Assembly (NCBI GenBank): GCA_017562135.1
Contig: QEYB01000158.1
Span: forward strand, 62,001 to 126,000
Origin: Dipylidium caninum
Lineage: Eukaryota; Platyhelminthes; Cestoda; Cyclophyllidea; Dipylidiidae
Direction of reading: 5' to 3'
DNA: 64,000 nt
Positions 35,101 to 46,680 of the stretch are shown here, in pieces. The notes below the pieces were generated by a model. It did no database searches. It had not been told where the DNA came from and was given only the letters and a program-made list of their open reading frames with translations. Every line of letters begins with the position of its first letter. The first letter of the stretch is position 1. The position numbers were made by a program, and so were the translations under genes.

Positions 35101-37524
35101 CACAAAAGACACCAGAAATCCTATTCAAATGCGCATTTTGATTGGGAGGCGCGTCGTGGCGCTACACGAATGTCCCACGCTCCCTTGAGTCTGTATGACA
35201 TTCCTCGACTTGTAATGACGGACTGGGTCCTGTGTACCTCTTAAAAATCATTGTGTTATTCTTGGTAAAACGAAGTGTTGCACCACGAAAACGTAAATCG
35301 AACTATGCCTACTGATTTTACTACTAGTAGTATGCTGAAATAGTAACGGGCTTTGATTTCATTTTTAAGTGGAAGAAAGCTATCAGTCTACGGAAACGCC
35401 AGAGGATATAGGTGAGTTCCGCTCCACTCCACTCCCCCTCATCTCTTCTCGTTGTTTGCAGCTCGAGGTAGCCACAGTTTTGACAATAAACTAGCCGGTT
35501 TTCGCCTTAGTTGGGGCGACAACCCCTCAAATGATCGCGGAAAGTGAAAGAAGTAATTTGGGAGTAGGGGAAAAGGTGACGTCTAACTGCAGTCCTATCG
35601 GAGCCTTTTAGGAGGTGCATCTGACTGCTATCATTCTTCTTTCTCTTTCTCACTTTCTTCCTCTTCTTCTTCTTCTTCAAGCCCCAACTTCAACAGATCC
35701 CTCCGCTCCACCGGCCTCGTTGGTGACCAATTCAAACCCTCCTTCGCCTGTGCCATCGGTATCGTCTACGTCGACATCGCGAACGTCAGTGGGAGGAGAT
35801 TGGGAAATAGTCGACAGTGAAGAAGTTGGGGTTGTTTGGACTCTACTTTATTAGACTGTTTTGTACTAATGCTAAACGGCGACCACTAGAGGCTTTCAGG
35901 CGGGTCAGAGACTCCAGCATGCGTCCAGGTGACAAGTAAACATCGCCAAAAAAGTCGATCCAGCCACACATCCATGCTCCAAGTCCCCCTCTCGATGACC
36001 GCTTTCTTACCTCTACTTTGATCCAGCCAGGACAGATAACCGCCTTCCCCAGGCGCTGTGCCCGAAACACCACCAAAAACTTGTATACTCCTCGTCCGGT
36101 CGTCCAACATCCGAGTGATTCACTCTGTTTAGCGCAGGTGATGAAAGTCCTGTTTAGATTTAGCATCCACCGGGCTAATGACACTGTTGGATGTATACGT
36201 AAGAGCGAAGATACCATCACTTACCTGTCGTGACACGAGTCAGAGGGTAGCACCGGCGCAGGACAGCACGAAGACCAGGGCTTCCACCCCCGCCCCTCTC
36301 CTCTTCATTCCGATGTCGTTTGCGCTGCTTCTATTCTCTCGCGCACCCTCACAGACTCGCCGCTGTGATAAGAGTAGTACCGAAAAGCACGTGAATACGA
36401 ATGTCTGGGAGGATGAAGGTGCCACAGACAGATTTGCTTCAGAGGCATTAATTGATAGGCTATTAGTGTGGCTGAATCTCAACTACCGCAGAATGATCGG
36501 CATACGTCGGCGGAGGGAACAGCCCTTTTTGATGTCGTATTAAATCCAGCTGCTTGACCCGTGACGACGAGTCCACCTTCAAGTGTGTCTTACCTTTCCT
36601 CTAGGAGGAGGCGGTGGAGAAGGAGGACGACATGCCCGACCCAAAATTAGTCCCACCAGGTTAGTCGGTGATAGTTGCTTGCGCCTAGCCTGTCTGCCAC
36701 CGGATGATGGGTGGTCATTCACGCCTCACTCTTATAGAAACTCTCTACGAAACGCCCCGATTTTTTCGAAATTGCTCGAGGAAAAGACGCCTGGCAGACT
36801 ATCAGCGAAGCGACCATCACCGAGGACCAAGTAAGTTCTGACGACTGGCGTGCCTCCCGAAGTTTTCTCTCATTTCTCCACGAGAGCGGACAGCAGTGAA
36901 ACACGAGATAAGCGTTAATTTTACACAAGTCTCGGAGAATCGACCCAGGAAGTAGAAGTCAAATTCATTTCTGTCCACGTCCTCGCCCCACGCCCTGTCC
37001 ACGGGTGCAGAGGTCTCCAGTTTTGGGGCAAACACTTCAAATGCACTCGCGACACAAGGAACGGCTGGCACGTCAAGTGTCATCACGTACGATCCTGCCG
37101 TTTTTTAGTCCAACACTATCCGACTCGCAAGTCCCTGAACCCTTTAAACCAGCTTTATTTTCAGCAAAACTGTAAGATCTAATCAGGATGCTAAGTTAGC
37201 AAAAACTCGACTCAGGAAACCTCTTTTTAGATAGATCAGGTAAAAAAATACCCGAATGCCGGGGGCTACTCCGACGTGGACGTTTGTGAGGCATTGCACT
37301 TCGTCGTGATGCAACAGAAAGACGCGCCCTTCTACTTCGAGCGTTCGCCGCCCGAGCGGATATTCCGAACCTTCACGATGTGGCACACAACTACGGCCGC
37401 GAAAATGATAATACTCCGACACCTTTACGGTATTGCGACTCAATGCAGCCTGCATCAGTGCTTTGAAGTCCTCTCCAGATGCGATTGGCAACTCTTCGAA
37501 GCCCTTCAGCAACTGATCTTCTAA
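32126..37524 (+). CDS. ACK/TNK-like adaptor: two SAM-like repeats, UBA-like C terminus, no kinase domain
   Basis: Modelled exons: 32,126-32,229; 32,389-32,506; 32,885-32,976; 33,458-33,557; 33,812-33,960; 34,505-34,641; 35,370-35,411; 35,682-35,824; 36,738-36,830; 37,231-37,524 (423 residues, all phases matching). Residues about 5-70 and 77-138 are two related SAM-like repeats, each with an ITR-F/L core (HMKITRFDQL and LHITRLEHFAY) as in the N-terminal SAM of ACK/TNK tyrosine kinases. Residues about 188-295 are Ser/Pro/Glu-rich with a PAPPLP motif that could bind SH3 domains. The last 80 residues end in LYGIATQ...CFEVLSRCDWQLFEALQQ, which resembles the C-terminal UBA region of ACK. In that family SAM supports dimerisation and UBA binds ubiquitin. 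The kinase, SH3 and CRIB parts are absent, and exons 5 to 8 join in phase with no room for them. The joint between exons 8 and 9 is the least certain. Confidence 0.7.
36605..36659 (+). other. Optional exon candidate of the ACK-like gene
   Basis: It lies between a CCTCTAG acceptor and a CAG-GTTAGT donor and reads as an acidic peptide ending in PDPKLVPP in the expected entry phase. Its exit phase does not match the next exon at 36,738, so it would shift the frame. It may be an alternative exon, or another small exon may correct the phase. Confidence 0.3.
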
Positions 37525-37533
37525 GAAGGCGCC

Positions 37534-37539
37534 TTTATT
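37534..37539 (-). terminator. Polyadenylation signal candidate for the minus-strand gene
   Basis: AATAAA on the minus strand lies about 170 bp beyond the stop codon at 37,705 and only 10 bp past the stop of the convergent ACK-like gene. If used, the 3' untranslated regions of the two genes overlap. Confidence 0.45.
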
Positions 37540-37704
37540 TCACTCAGCACCGGATTTTCACACCAAATACTAGACGGTGATACAAATACATTGAGCATTT
37601 AACATCCGATCATCAACTCAAACAGAAGAAACTGATAAGCGATGTATTTGTTAACAGTTACCATGACCGAGTACGTACAAGATCGTAATTACTGGGAGTT
37701 ATGT

Positions 37705-39556
37705 TTATAAATACAAACGATGTGAGAGGACAAAAGGCGTGGATATTATCAGTCGCTGATATGCCAAGTAAATTTCCACTTCTTTCACGATAAGCGATTT
37801 TTTTTCTTTGTCCTTTTTCACTACCATTTCCTCTATGGGCAGAGATTGAACAAAGTCCTCAAAATCAATCTCGGTAGTGGTGTTATTCGAGGCTAATTCA
37901 GAATTGGTCTGTGTTAAAGGGGGCTCAATGGTAAAATCATTCTGGTCGTCTAATCCCGCGACGACAGTTTCAATGACTTCATCTAACCGAGCCAGATACA
38001 AAGGCGCCGTCTGCCACACGAAAATGCGCCCATCTTTAGTGAGGTCCTGCGTGACCGCCTTCTTAGGAGGTTGTAATGAGGGAGACATGTCAACGGTATT
38101 GACGGCGGCAACCGATCGTTTTAGGCCAGATAGGGGTACCGCATGTACTCGTCCATTTTCCCGGTGGATTTCAAGTGTTGTTGGTGCTTTGTTCGATAGA
38201 AGAGGAGGCTTCGCCTTCTGAGGAGTGTTACTACTTACTTGAAGAAAAGAATCATGAAAACTAAAGAGAACAGATGAAAAACAAAAGCAGAAACTGAAGC
38301 ATACCGTGATTGGTATGTAAAGGAGTGGATGAGACGAAGGTATTTGAGACATTTTTCCCCACAGATGTTTTGACTACAGTTTGGTTTGTTTTGAGATTTG
38401 GTTTCAATGGCGTTTTTACCGTAGGTCGCATTGGTGCGGAATTAGTGGTGGAGGCAACGCTTTTAGAATCGGACATTGAGGCAGCTGAAAACAGAAAAGC
38501 AAACAGTACAAGAAAATTAAAAGCCCAGCGCTGAGAAGGCAGTAAGAAGCCTACAACTAGGTGGTTCGTCAGAATTAAAGTAGCATTAAGTGAGAACATA
38601 CGGAGAGCAGAGCCAGGAGTCTGGATCACCTTGTTAGCGGAAGCAGTAACATTTCCCTTTACAGACTTTGTTGGGGAGGGTACCGGCTTCTTCGAAGAAG
38701 GCGATATATCATTCTTCTTTGATGGAGTACCTAAAGACAAAGCAGTTAAATAGAATATTGGAAATATTGGTCACCTTGTGAACAATTTGCGGATGAGTCG
38801 CGGTCCAAAATTGCGGAGGTGAGTAGGTTTTCCACCCTTTCCAGTCTCGTGGATAAGTCAGCCAACATGACCGAATTATCTTTTCCTACACTTTCCGAAT
38901 CCTCAGGTTGTTTGGGGTCACGTGGTGTTTCCTTTGGACTAAAAATTAAACAGAATTAAATCCTGTTGTCATACATCGGAAAAAAAGAACTCAAGGTGAT
39001 TTACGCATTGGCACCCTGTCGCTCTAAGAAAACTGTAACAAATGGGATGTCAGTCCAGGGACACTTCCCGACGAGGTCCTCAGAAACAAATATAAGGTCT
39101 GAATTTTGAGTAAGTCTCAGCTGAAAGTGCAATTCCCCACTATCACCCGGGAAGGAAATGGGCCGAACAACGTCAGAAGGGGAAAAGACATCAAATTTCC
39201 GGATCAACTTTCGGACGGATTTTCGAATAACTGGGAAGTTTTGCTTGATTATTTCTTGGCTTTCACTGGCTTCATCAACAAGCCTTAACAAAACAGCCTG
39301 AGACTCATCCAACCGCAAACATACACGAGCAAACCGTCCAGACAAAAAGTATCGCGGATAAACTAGTGCTATAAACAAACAAGCGTTGAACAAAAATTGA
39401 TGCTACCGTCTATGGTAAGGTTTTTCGCACTAAAACTTTTCTAAATTAAAGATACACGAGTTTTGAATTCGAAAAGTTACTGCTTACTTTACTGCCTGTC
39501 GCGAAATTCCGCCACTGCCAGCAATATTTGAACGCACAAAATCCCGACACCTTCAT
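37705..39556 (-). CDS. Six-exon gene of unknown function
   Basis: Read on the minus strand, the modelled exons are 39,556-39,493; 39,368-39,005; 38,938-38,775; 38,730-38,602; 38,484-38,305; 38,237-37,705. All joins are in phase, giving 1,434 nt (477 residues plus stop). Residues about 22-143 form the only globular-looking part, with alternating hydrophobic and charged residues and a Cys-Pro-Trp near its end. Residues about 143-195 include a possible coiled coil (ADLSTRLERVENLLTSAILD). The middle is Ser/Thr/Pro/Lys-rich and probably disordered, with several TP and SP sites that proline-directed kinases could use. The C-terminal exon has a hydrophobic segment (IFVWQTAPLYLARLDEVIET) and an acidic one (IDFEDFVQSLPIEEM). 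I do not recognise the family. A nuclear or cytoskeletal scaffold would fit the composition, but that is a guess. Confidence 0.6.
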
Positions 39557-39880
39557 TCTTCGAAAGTGCAGGCGCTTTGCTATTGTAAAGATTGGTTGGG
39601 CACTCAGTCAGAGATTATATTTAAAAGCTACAAAATCTGCATATCCGCAGACAGAGAACTAACGGATAAATTTTCTCGGTACTCTTCCAACTTATCAGTT
39701 GGTTCGAAGGACATTAACTTTGGGCCTTCACGCAACTGTATTTCCCATAACTTTTTGATTCTTTATTCTCGTTTTGATAGCCAGAGGACACACTTGATTG
39801 GCTGGTAAGGATGCGCTTTGCTTGCGGTGATTGAACCACGGGGAGACATGCCGGAGTTCTGTAGTATTTTTTATTAACCT

Positions 39881-40230
39881 GAACTGTATCATTCAATCTG
39901 TGGATCAAGAATCTTTCCTGTCTGAAGTTCGAGCCTTGCCGAGGCGTCAGTATCTCTTCGGACGATGACCGAGGACCATATTCTCATTGCTATGAATTTT
40001 TGCGAGCTAATGACGCGGAAAGCCAGAATGCCTCCTTCTCTGAATTTGTCACGACTATTTGCCTTGTGGACTACGACTCGTTGCGGCCATCTGCGAGAGG
40101 CGTTTGTGGCTACACAAAAAACAACAAAGCCGACCGCCTACGGGCAAAAACATTCAGGCGCATTCTTAGATTACCTTCTTTTGTCACGCATGCTGAGAAG
40201 GGCAATTGGTTTCAAAAATATTATTTTTAA
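39881..40230 (+). other. Candidate coding stretch of unknown nature
   Basis: One frame stays open for about 115 codons without an early ATG and reads with fairly coding-like composition (for example ISSDDDRGPYSHCYEFLRA, then EFVTTICLVDYDSL). It ends at a TAA in place and no splice partners were found. It could be a terminal exon, a pseudogene fragment or chance. Confidence 0.25.
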
Positions 40231-40249
40231 ATGTCTGAGTTAACAGTTT

Positions 40250-41500
40250 CTTCGTAGCATTGATATGAAACTTTTGTTTTGATGAACACAGTTTGCTTTT
40301 TAGCCTCTTGATCTTTTGGAGCATTACCAATTATTCGATAGCATTGACTTGTTCTCAGTTGAACATATAGGCTGACTTGCCTTACTTCCTGGTTTTGCAT
40401 TACGGGTTTGCAACTATTCTTTTGCTGTTCCTACTTTGACTCGTCAACCTGTTCGAACTCACCTCGATTACCTGAAGGCAAAAACCAAGTATCAAATGTC
40501 TCTAAACACTCGATTATGCGACCACCTTTCTAGCACTGAAACAGCTCAAAGAATGTCCAACTATTGTTGATTCAATTACTGCAGTAACCGCGGAACTTTT
40601 CGAAAAAACATGGTGCATCTTTCCAACCGTGACTCAGTCTTTACGTATTTATCAAAGTACTCGGAATGGCATGCTTATTGGGGGTGAATCTCGTCGTTCC
40701 AGTCAGGGAATAGGGATTAGATATGTCGAAACTCACGACTGCAGCAAATTTGAAAGGTGACAAAATTTCTCGTGCCTCTTATTCTGCCATTCTCCTGAAC
40801 AGCGTCGTAACCACGGAAATCGACCATTCTGAGTAAGGGCAAGGACTTGGCTGCTCTGTAGAGCTAATCCAACAAGGACCTGTTCTTTGCAATATTCTCT
40901 TTTTGAAAATGGAAGCATGGATTCTTGTAAGCTTATCATGAGGCTAAGTAGAAAAGTGAAGGATGCGACCAATCTGGACGCAGTTACTTACACACATTGT
41001 AGTTATCAGAGTATGCCAAATTATTCTCACAACTTTTGTTTCAAGTAGTGTCCCACGTTGAAGCGTAATTCCCTGCCTGATAAGTTACTGTTGTCCATCC
41101 TCCTACTTGAGCGCGATCTCTTACTTCCCCTTCTAGAAACCCCTGGAATACTATAATTTTAGCCTTTTTGTTTTGAATATATAGTTATTTTCAATGATCA
41201 TTTCTCTCTTCGTGTCGTTTCCTTTGGCCAAATGAGTGAATAGGTGATAATAGGTGAGCTGCAATGCGATATTCTTTTCTCCCCGGTCAAGTGAATCCCC
41301 TGGGTCGTAGGTCATTGAGGCCGGAGATGACATTGCAAACTCCTCACGTCGCCTTCATGAGACGAATAGTCAACAAATTGAGACTTTTGAATACGCCTAA
41401 AGATGGTCTACTCGGAATTTACTTTCATTGAGTGAGAAACTGACCTCATTATCTCGGAGGCATTAAACTCTTTCCATCCCTAATTACTTCGTCTAAATGG
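40250..41500. other. Intergenic stretch before the array
   Basis: AT-rich sequence with only short open frames. An open frame of 79 codons on the minus strand at 40,733-40,972 has no motif. I see no promoter or repeat linking it to the array that starts near 41,500. Confidence 0.4.
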
Positions 41501-41523
41501 GACTTTAACGCGTCCCCCAAATC

Positions 41524-42159
41524 CTATTCTCCTTTCCGGTACATGGACTTCATGAGGGCTGCCGAGGACCTCCTCTCTGCGACCGAGGCGACACCGGCCA
41601 CAACCAGTGCAGCGGTTGCCCCAACACCGATTGCGTGTTGCACTAAATTCGAGGTGGAGTGTCTACCCCATGTGGTCCGGTGACCCTGCGTCCCCAGGCA
41701 CTGTGTCACCTCCACCACTTTCTCCTCGAAGTTGGTGTTTGACCTAGTCGCATTCGGTGGTGCGATTTCGCACCTCGCATTGTCCCGGTTAGTGTCGAAG
41801 AGCTTGACCGACAGTGTTCGCCGACGCCTTAGACCAAACACTGGCTGGATGTTGATCAACCCGGTCTCTGTTGCAACACCACGAAGTCGTCGGCTTATGA
41901 GGCCTTCATTATCCGTTCGCGGAGAAAGGTTTGGAGACCAAGACCCTTTGTGGCTACTACCTTCCCTGAGAGGATGACTCAAAAGGGGGATTTCGCGGGT
42001 CAACTCGATTGTTCCGTGCCGTGCCATTCGGAGGCCAGGAGAGTGGAACTTCTGTCCCTGCTGCCGGGGCAGGCGTTTTCCCCTCCGTGTTGAAAAGTTA
42101 ATCGATGCGAGACGCTGAACAGGCACACCGCCTACCATGAAAACGCAGAAAGATGCCAT
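41524..42159 (-). CDS. Open frame in an old, diverged array monomer
   Basis: This frame of 211 codons has no recognised motif. Its C-terminal part includes a hydrophobic run rich in Ala and Val (IGVGATAALVVAGVASVAE). The DNA at 41,670-41,900 is clearly related to 44,770-45,010 in the main array; for example, CCTGCGTCCCC is followed by GTCGCATTCGG/AGCGGTG and CGGTCTCTG in the same order. This marks it as an older copy of part of the array unit. The plus strand is also open for 81 codons at 41,732-41,977, and that frame likewise has a partial match in the main array. I cannot say which strand, if either, is coding. Confidence 0.35.
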   Translation of the reverse strand: MASFCVFMVGGVPVQRLASINFSTRRGKRLPRQQGQKFHSPGLRMARHGTIELTREIPLLSHPLREGSSHKGSWSPNLSPRTDNEGLISRRLRGVATETGLINIQPVFGLRRRRTLSVKLFDTNRDNARCEIAPPNATRSNTNFEEKVVEVTQCLGTQGHRTTWGRHSTSNLVQHAIGVGATAALVVAGVASVAERRSSAALMKSMYRKGE

Positions 42160-43499
42160 GCCACCCAGCGTCTTCGGCCCCTGAGGCCTTAATTATTCCC
42201 TCGAGTAGCCTTGAACCTCAACTCAATGACCGCCCAGTTGTTGGTGCATATTCTGGTCTGAGAGGGTTCAGCAGAAAAAACCCTCACTTGAAACACTCCC
42301 CCAGGTAAAGTGGACTTGGGATGTCAGAAGGATTCAGTGTGGAGGCACAGGTGACCACTGCCTCGGCCACCCTAAACCTTCACCATTTTAGTTAACCTCG
42401 TAGCAGGTTGAGCTCGTCTCATCTGCCTGAGTCTCCGTCTGCACGCACGCACGCCTGCTGGAGTCAGGAGTTATCCTCGGGCACTGCAGTAAGCCATCGA
42501 GTCCCAGGAGTGACCGTCGTGTGGTGAGAGTCGGTACGACCTTCCGTTTTAGTGCGAGTTTCACCACTCAAAAGGAGGCGCCGCTCACCCTTGTTACTAA
42601 TACATTTCAAGTACTATATCCCACACCACAATTACTTGGCAATAAAATGGCTTCCTCTCGCGCCCTCCACCGCCACCTGCCAGGCCGGAGGCCGCTGTCG
42701 GAGGACCGAGACGCGGGGCCGAGGAAGGACGCCCTCGTGTTGCGTCCCAACCACCTTCGACGGGTTTTGCAGCCCCCTCCCAGTCCACCTTCCCTCATTC
42801 TCAACCCTTTAACGATGCCGACAGAGGGTGCAGCAATCGCAGCAGCACTCCAGCGAACACTCTCCCCTCGCAGCATCACATCGCCTGCCAACATACTCCT
42901 TTCGACGATTTTCTCATCCCTCGTCGTGGCACAGCTCTTGAGCATCCGTTGTCAGGGTATAACACACTCCGGCCTCTAACATCTCTGTCTGGCTAATGAG
43001 GCGGTGGTGGTGGTGGTGGGGGGGGGAGGGGCGGTGATAAGGTGGGTTGGCGGGTTAGAGGCCAAATCCTAGATGAAGTGAGTCATGCGACCTCGCGTGA
43101 CGTGGAGACACTCAGCAACGAATGCGAAGGTCAAATCTGTCGACTGCGATGCCTCCCACCAGCGGCCATCGTGCTCGCAGGGTGACCACCAAAGTGCTAT
43201 GGCAGCGGACCTTTCTACGTTCTCATTGTCGTCCTTCTGCCTTCTTCTCGTCACTCCACCCCTTCTTTAGCCCCTACTCCACACCAACCATTGACTTCCC
43301 CGTCAATGAGCGTGGGTCTACGCACTTGGCGTCCGCTTGATCAAGACGAAGGCCGCGTCTGCCCTGTCGGTCTGTTCGCCTTTTCCGCCCCTTCACCTAT
43401 GCTCAAAGCCTACGAGACGGTGGTGACAGCCGCCTCACGTCGAGTCAACCGAGGCGCTTTAATCACTCGGCTGACTGGCCCTCTTGTCACCACGTCGCC
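42160..43499. repeat. Diverged array sequence, no firm gene
   Basis: GC-rich sequence that seems to continue the older monomer. The open frame at 42,521-42,979 (+, 152 codons) overlaps open frames on the other strand and lacks a motif. A poly-G/GGT tract lies at about 43,003-43,033. The order of elements suggests it links the old monomer to the first type 1 gene, but the match to later units is too weak for me to draw edges. Confidence 0.35.
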
Positions 43500-43919
43500 T
43501 CGTTGACTCGTGCAACTGACAAGCATTGGTCGCATTTGAGTCTCGTACAAAGTCTCCACGTCAGTGTCTCCACCTTCGGATGGCATATGAACCCGAGAGC
43601 AAAACGAACGGGTTTACATTCGGCATTCGACGACTTCCGCGCTCTCCACCCACAGCCACCCCCACACCCCGTCCAACCTCCAAATGCCCTCTGACCCCAG
43701 TCACGCGATTATTTGTTGTCATCCCCAAGGTCGCCCTCTCATTGGCGCTTGGACGTCTGACGTCTCACCACCATCCATCGAATACCAGCCACCCCCTCCC
43801 TGAACGCCGGCCATTTTAGTTTGCTGTCATAGTTCGCCACCGACGGTACGTGCGGACATCCCGCCTCCCACAACGTGACGGCAAACTGGAAATATCTACT
43901 AAGTAGCGAAGTGAAGCAA

Positions 43920-44362
43920 ATGGCCGCTCTGGTAAGAGATCCTTTTGGTTCACATATTCCTTGGCCCCAGGATGTCGACACTGAGGACCCCACCATGTCG
44001 TTATCATCCTCCCATGTTACGGATAACTCGACAAGCTCGGATGACGCGTCCACGTCGAATGACTCTTCCACAGGCGACAAAGGACGAGAATGACGAAATT
44101 GGCGAGATGACTGAGAATAACTTGTACGACGTTATAGTATTCCCTCGACTCGTTTGTTCAGAGAATCGTCGACATGCAGCGCTTGATGCTTCTCTTCCTG
44201 CATGCCCGAACGGTTGGCTGTCGAGCGGAGGTGAATCGTCTCTACGCAGACGGCGTGTATCTCGTCGACTTCACAATGAAAATTTTGAAGGCTCTGAAAA
44301 GGAGCGCCACTAAATTTGGCAGAGAAGAGAGGAAGAAGCAGCCAGGTGAACTGGTGCAATAG
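43920..44362 (+). pseudogene. Type 1 array gene, copy in unit 1, frameshifted
   Basis: This is the same gene as 55,319-55,747. It starts at the ATG at 43,920 with an identical N-terminal part. Relative to the intact copy it has one extra A (GACAAAGG, about 44,080), which leads to a TGA 10 bp later, and one extra C (GTATTCCCTC, about 44,143). The two insertions partly cancel, so most of the conserved C-terminal part can still be read in other frames. Because the changes lie in homopolymers, a sequencing error is as likely as a real pseudogene. Confidence 0.6.
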
Positions 44363-44629
44363 GTGGAGACACCACAACCGCAACGTTCGACTCACCCTCG
44401 GACAAGCAGCCGTCTAAGTCGAATGAATTGACAATTGTCCTGACACAAACGTTCGCTCTTTTGCCGGTCAAAAGTCTGTCTTTTTAAACCCAATTTCATG
44501 AATTGACGATTAACTGGGAGAGGGTTTCCTCTGTTATTCTGGTAAACTCTGTACTTTACCTCCAGTTGCATGTAAATAATCATTGTGAGGAGAAGGGATT
44601 TTGGATGGTGTGGAAGTGTGTGTGTGGGT

Positions 44630-44890
44630 GTGCGTGAGGCGTTGAAATGAGGCGGCGACGTGGAAGAACTGGCGAGCGAGGAGAGGAAATGCACGAAATG
44701 GTGGGCAAAGTGACTGCCCACGAGATGGACAGGAAGGCAGCAAAACGGGAGACAGTCTGAGCAGCGCTCCCGTCGTGTGGCGCTACCCTCACACTGCGTC
44801 CCCAGACAACGTGGCAATTCCTCCCTTCAATGCCGATGTCTGACGCTGTCGCATTCAGCGGTGCCAAATTCGCGCCTCCCCATGTCACAA
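44630..44890 (+). repeat. Shared downstream block of type 1 and type 2 genes
   Basis: The sequence around TGACTGCCCACGAGATGGAC at about 44,711-44,730 recurs about 260-480 bp downstream of both type 1 and type 2 genes (also at about 49,100, 51,310 inverted, 56,110 and 60,640). The flanking ~100 bp (GCGTTGAAA...GAGGAAATGC) is conserved as well. It may be a conserved 3' element or part of an unrecognised transcript. A short coding role cannot be excluded, but the frames differ between copies. Confidence 0.5.
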
Positions 44891-45666
44891 AACAGCGGCG
44901 AAGACGCGACGGCCAGTGCTCGTCGGGTCACGACCCTCAACAAAGCTTTCGACTAATCGCTTAGTGCACGCCAGCCACTCGGTCTCTGTGGCCAAACCCC
45001 GAGTCACCGGAAGAGGTGTGCTCCGCAGGGAGGATCAGAGGCCCCCGCCGACCACCTGCTCGTGTGGCGCGGTCTGTTCACACGGAAACGCGTGTGCAGA
45101 CGTAGTGGACACCTCGTAGCACGCGTGTTCACTTCCTTCACATGTACTCATCTGTCTGCTCAGGTTCTCGCGTCACGTTGGTTGGGGAAAGTAGCTGACA
45201 ACGCAAATACAGTCACTACCTCGCTCTGCAGGAAGCGGGTGGGCAATGCTACTGATGCCCAATGAGTAGATTAATCGCCTTGACTTAATTCACTGCATAA
45301 GCACCGAGATTTAGCATAATTCCTTCTGCTTCGCTCGAGTCTCCTAACACCTAATCGACTCAACTGCGTCAGCGTTCAGCCTCTCACCTCACGCCTTTTC
45401 GTCCACACCGTCAACTGCGCCCTGCGGGCAGACAACCACTCGCGCGTCCACCAGGAAAATGTTCCTGAACGCACACCCACACAGCATGATTTCCACGGCG
45501 CTTTTTCAACATTCCGGCGCAACAGTCGTGATAGAGTGGATGGGGGCGTCTTCCGACTATTAGACTTTGACGGTCGCCGTCCATAGGTGCAGAGCCGCTC
45601 GCACCTTGTTGACGCATTACTCGCTAGCAACACCTCCTCAAGCCAATTCAACGAATTGCACAGAGG

Positions 45667-45704
45667 GGGAGGAGGAGGAGGAGGAGGAGGAGGAGGAGGA
45701 GGAG
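45667..45704 (+). repeat. GGA trinucleotide tract, unit 1 forward arm
   Basis: About 12 GGA repeats. The same site has about 22 near-perfect repeats in unit 2 (57,020-57,087) and only about six in the inverted arm (54,720-54,739, as CTC). This makes it the most length-variable site among otherwise near-identical copies. Confidence 0.8.
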
Positions 45705-46604
45705 TCCCTCGACCGCACGCGAGCACCCCACGCATCACGCACGCAGACACTCGCGGCATTCTCCCCGGTGGCCTGACCATCGCCGTACCCTCTCACCTCA
45801 CTCCCCCCCCCTCTCCCGCGCCAATCTCTGCCCCGTCCACTGCGCCTCCCATCGAAAGAATAAACCAATTCATCTACTCCACCTTCCACCTACCTCCTTT
45901 TCATTCTACCTTCGTCCGTGTTGGCCTGTATTCCTTACCCTCGTAGGTCCATTCTCGCCAACTCCACTTCATCGCTCACGCAACCCAAAGCGACATGAAT
46001 TGTCAGTGGGAAACGTAGCTGGGGTGTGGTGGGGCGGTTGGAGTGGGGTGGGTTGGGGTTTTTGGGGCGGGGGATGGGGAGGCGAAAATTGTTGTTTGGA
46101 AATGGTACGTTGAAGGTCGAGAACACCGACTCCCTCGCACCTCTCGACGAATACCACCTCCAAAGTAGACGGGAATGATGAAAATGTGGGGAATGGCGAA
46201 TGAGACAGACAAAGGGCAGACGCAGTCCTGTTTCCATGCTCACCGCCGATTGTCGGCACTAGTGAATCTGCAGTTGGGAGCAAAGCGTTCTCGCGGCAGA
46301 TCACAGAGAGTCGGAGGAGAGCTTAACAGGCCAAACAACAGGTCAATCTCTTTCTAAGCCGTGCATCACAACGGAGTCATCTCGGTTGCTTTCTCGGTGC
46401 CGTCGCTCCTCCAAACCCAGCAGGAGCCCCACATAGATTATCGCACTCATGCAGTGTGGCCTCTCAACGCAAATACACTCACACACACCTCGTTATCATC
46501 GCGTAGAGGGGGGCGGGGGAGAGGCGAGCAGAGAGAGGGTCGTCAGTTCGGGAATAATCGCTACGTGTGTTGCGATGTCGGAGGGGGGCTGGGATGGGTG
46601 GAGG

Positions 46605-46680
46605 CGGTGACGGTGACGGTGACGGTGACGGTGGCGGTGGCGGTGGCTGATGCGGTGGCCTTGGCGATGGCGATGGCGAT
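46605..46680 (+). repeat. GGTGAC/GGCGAT hexamer tract
   Basis: Tandem CGGTGA units grade into GGCGGT and then GGCGAT units. Copies occur at 53,743-53,822 (inverted) and 57,990-58,078. It lies in a non-coding part of the unit, as judged by frame changes between copies. Confidence 0.7.

Noticed and set aside
32126..37524. Search for a tyrosine kinase domain in the ACK-like gene
   Set aside because: No glycine loop, HRDLAARN, DFG or APE motif was seen on the plus strand, and the exons on either side join in phase without it.
45590..45950. Poly-Gly, poly-Glu and poly-Arg proteins across the GGA tract
   Set aside because: All three frames are open only because of the trinucleotide repeat; the flanking frames shift between copies.
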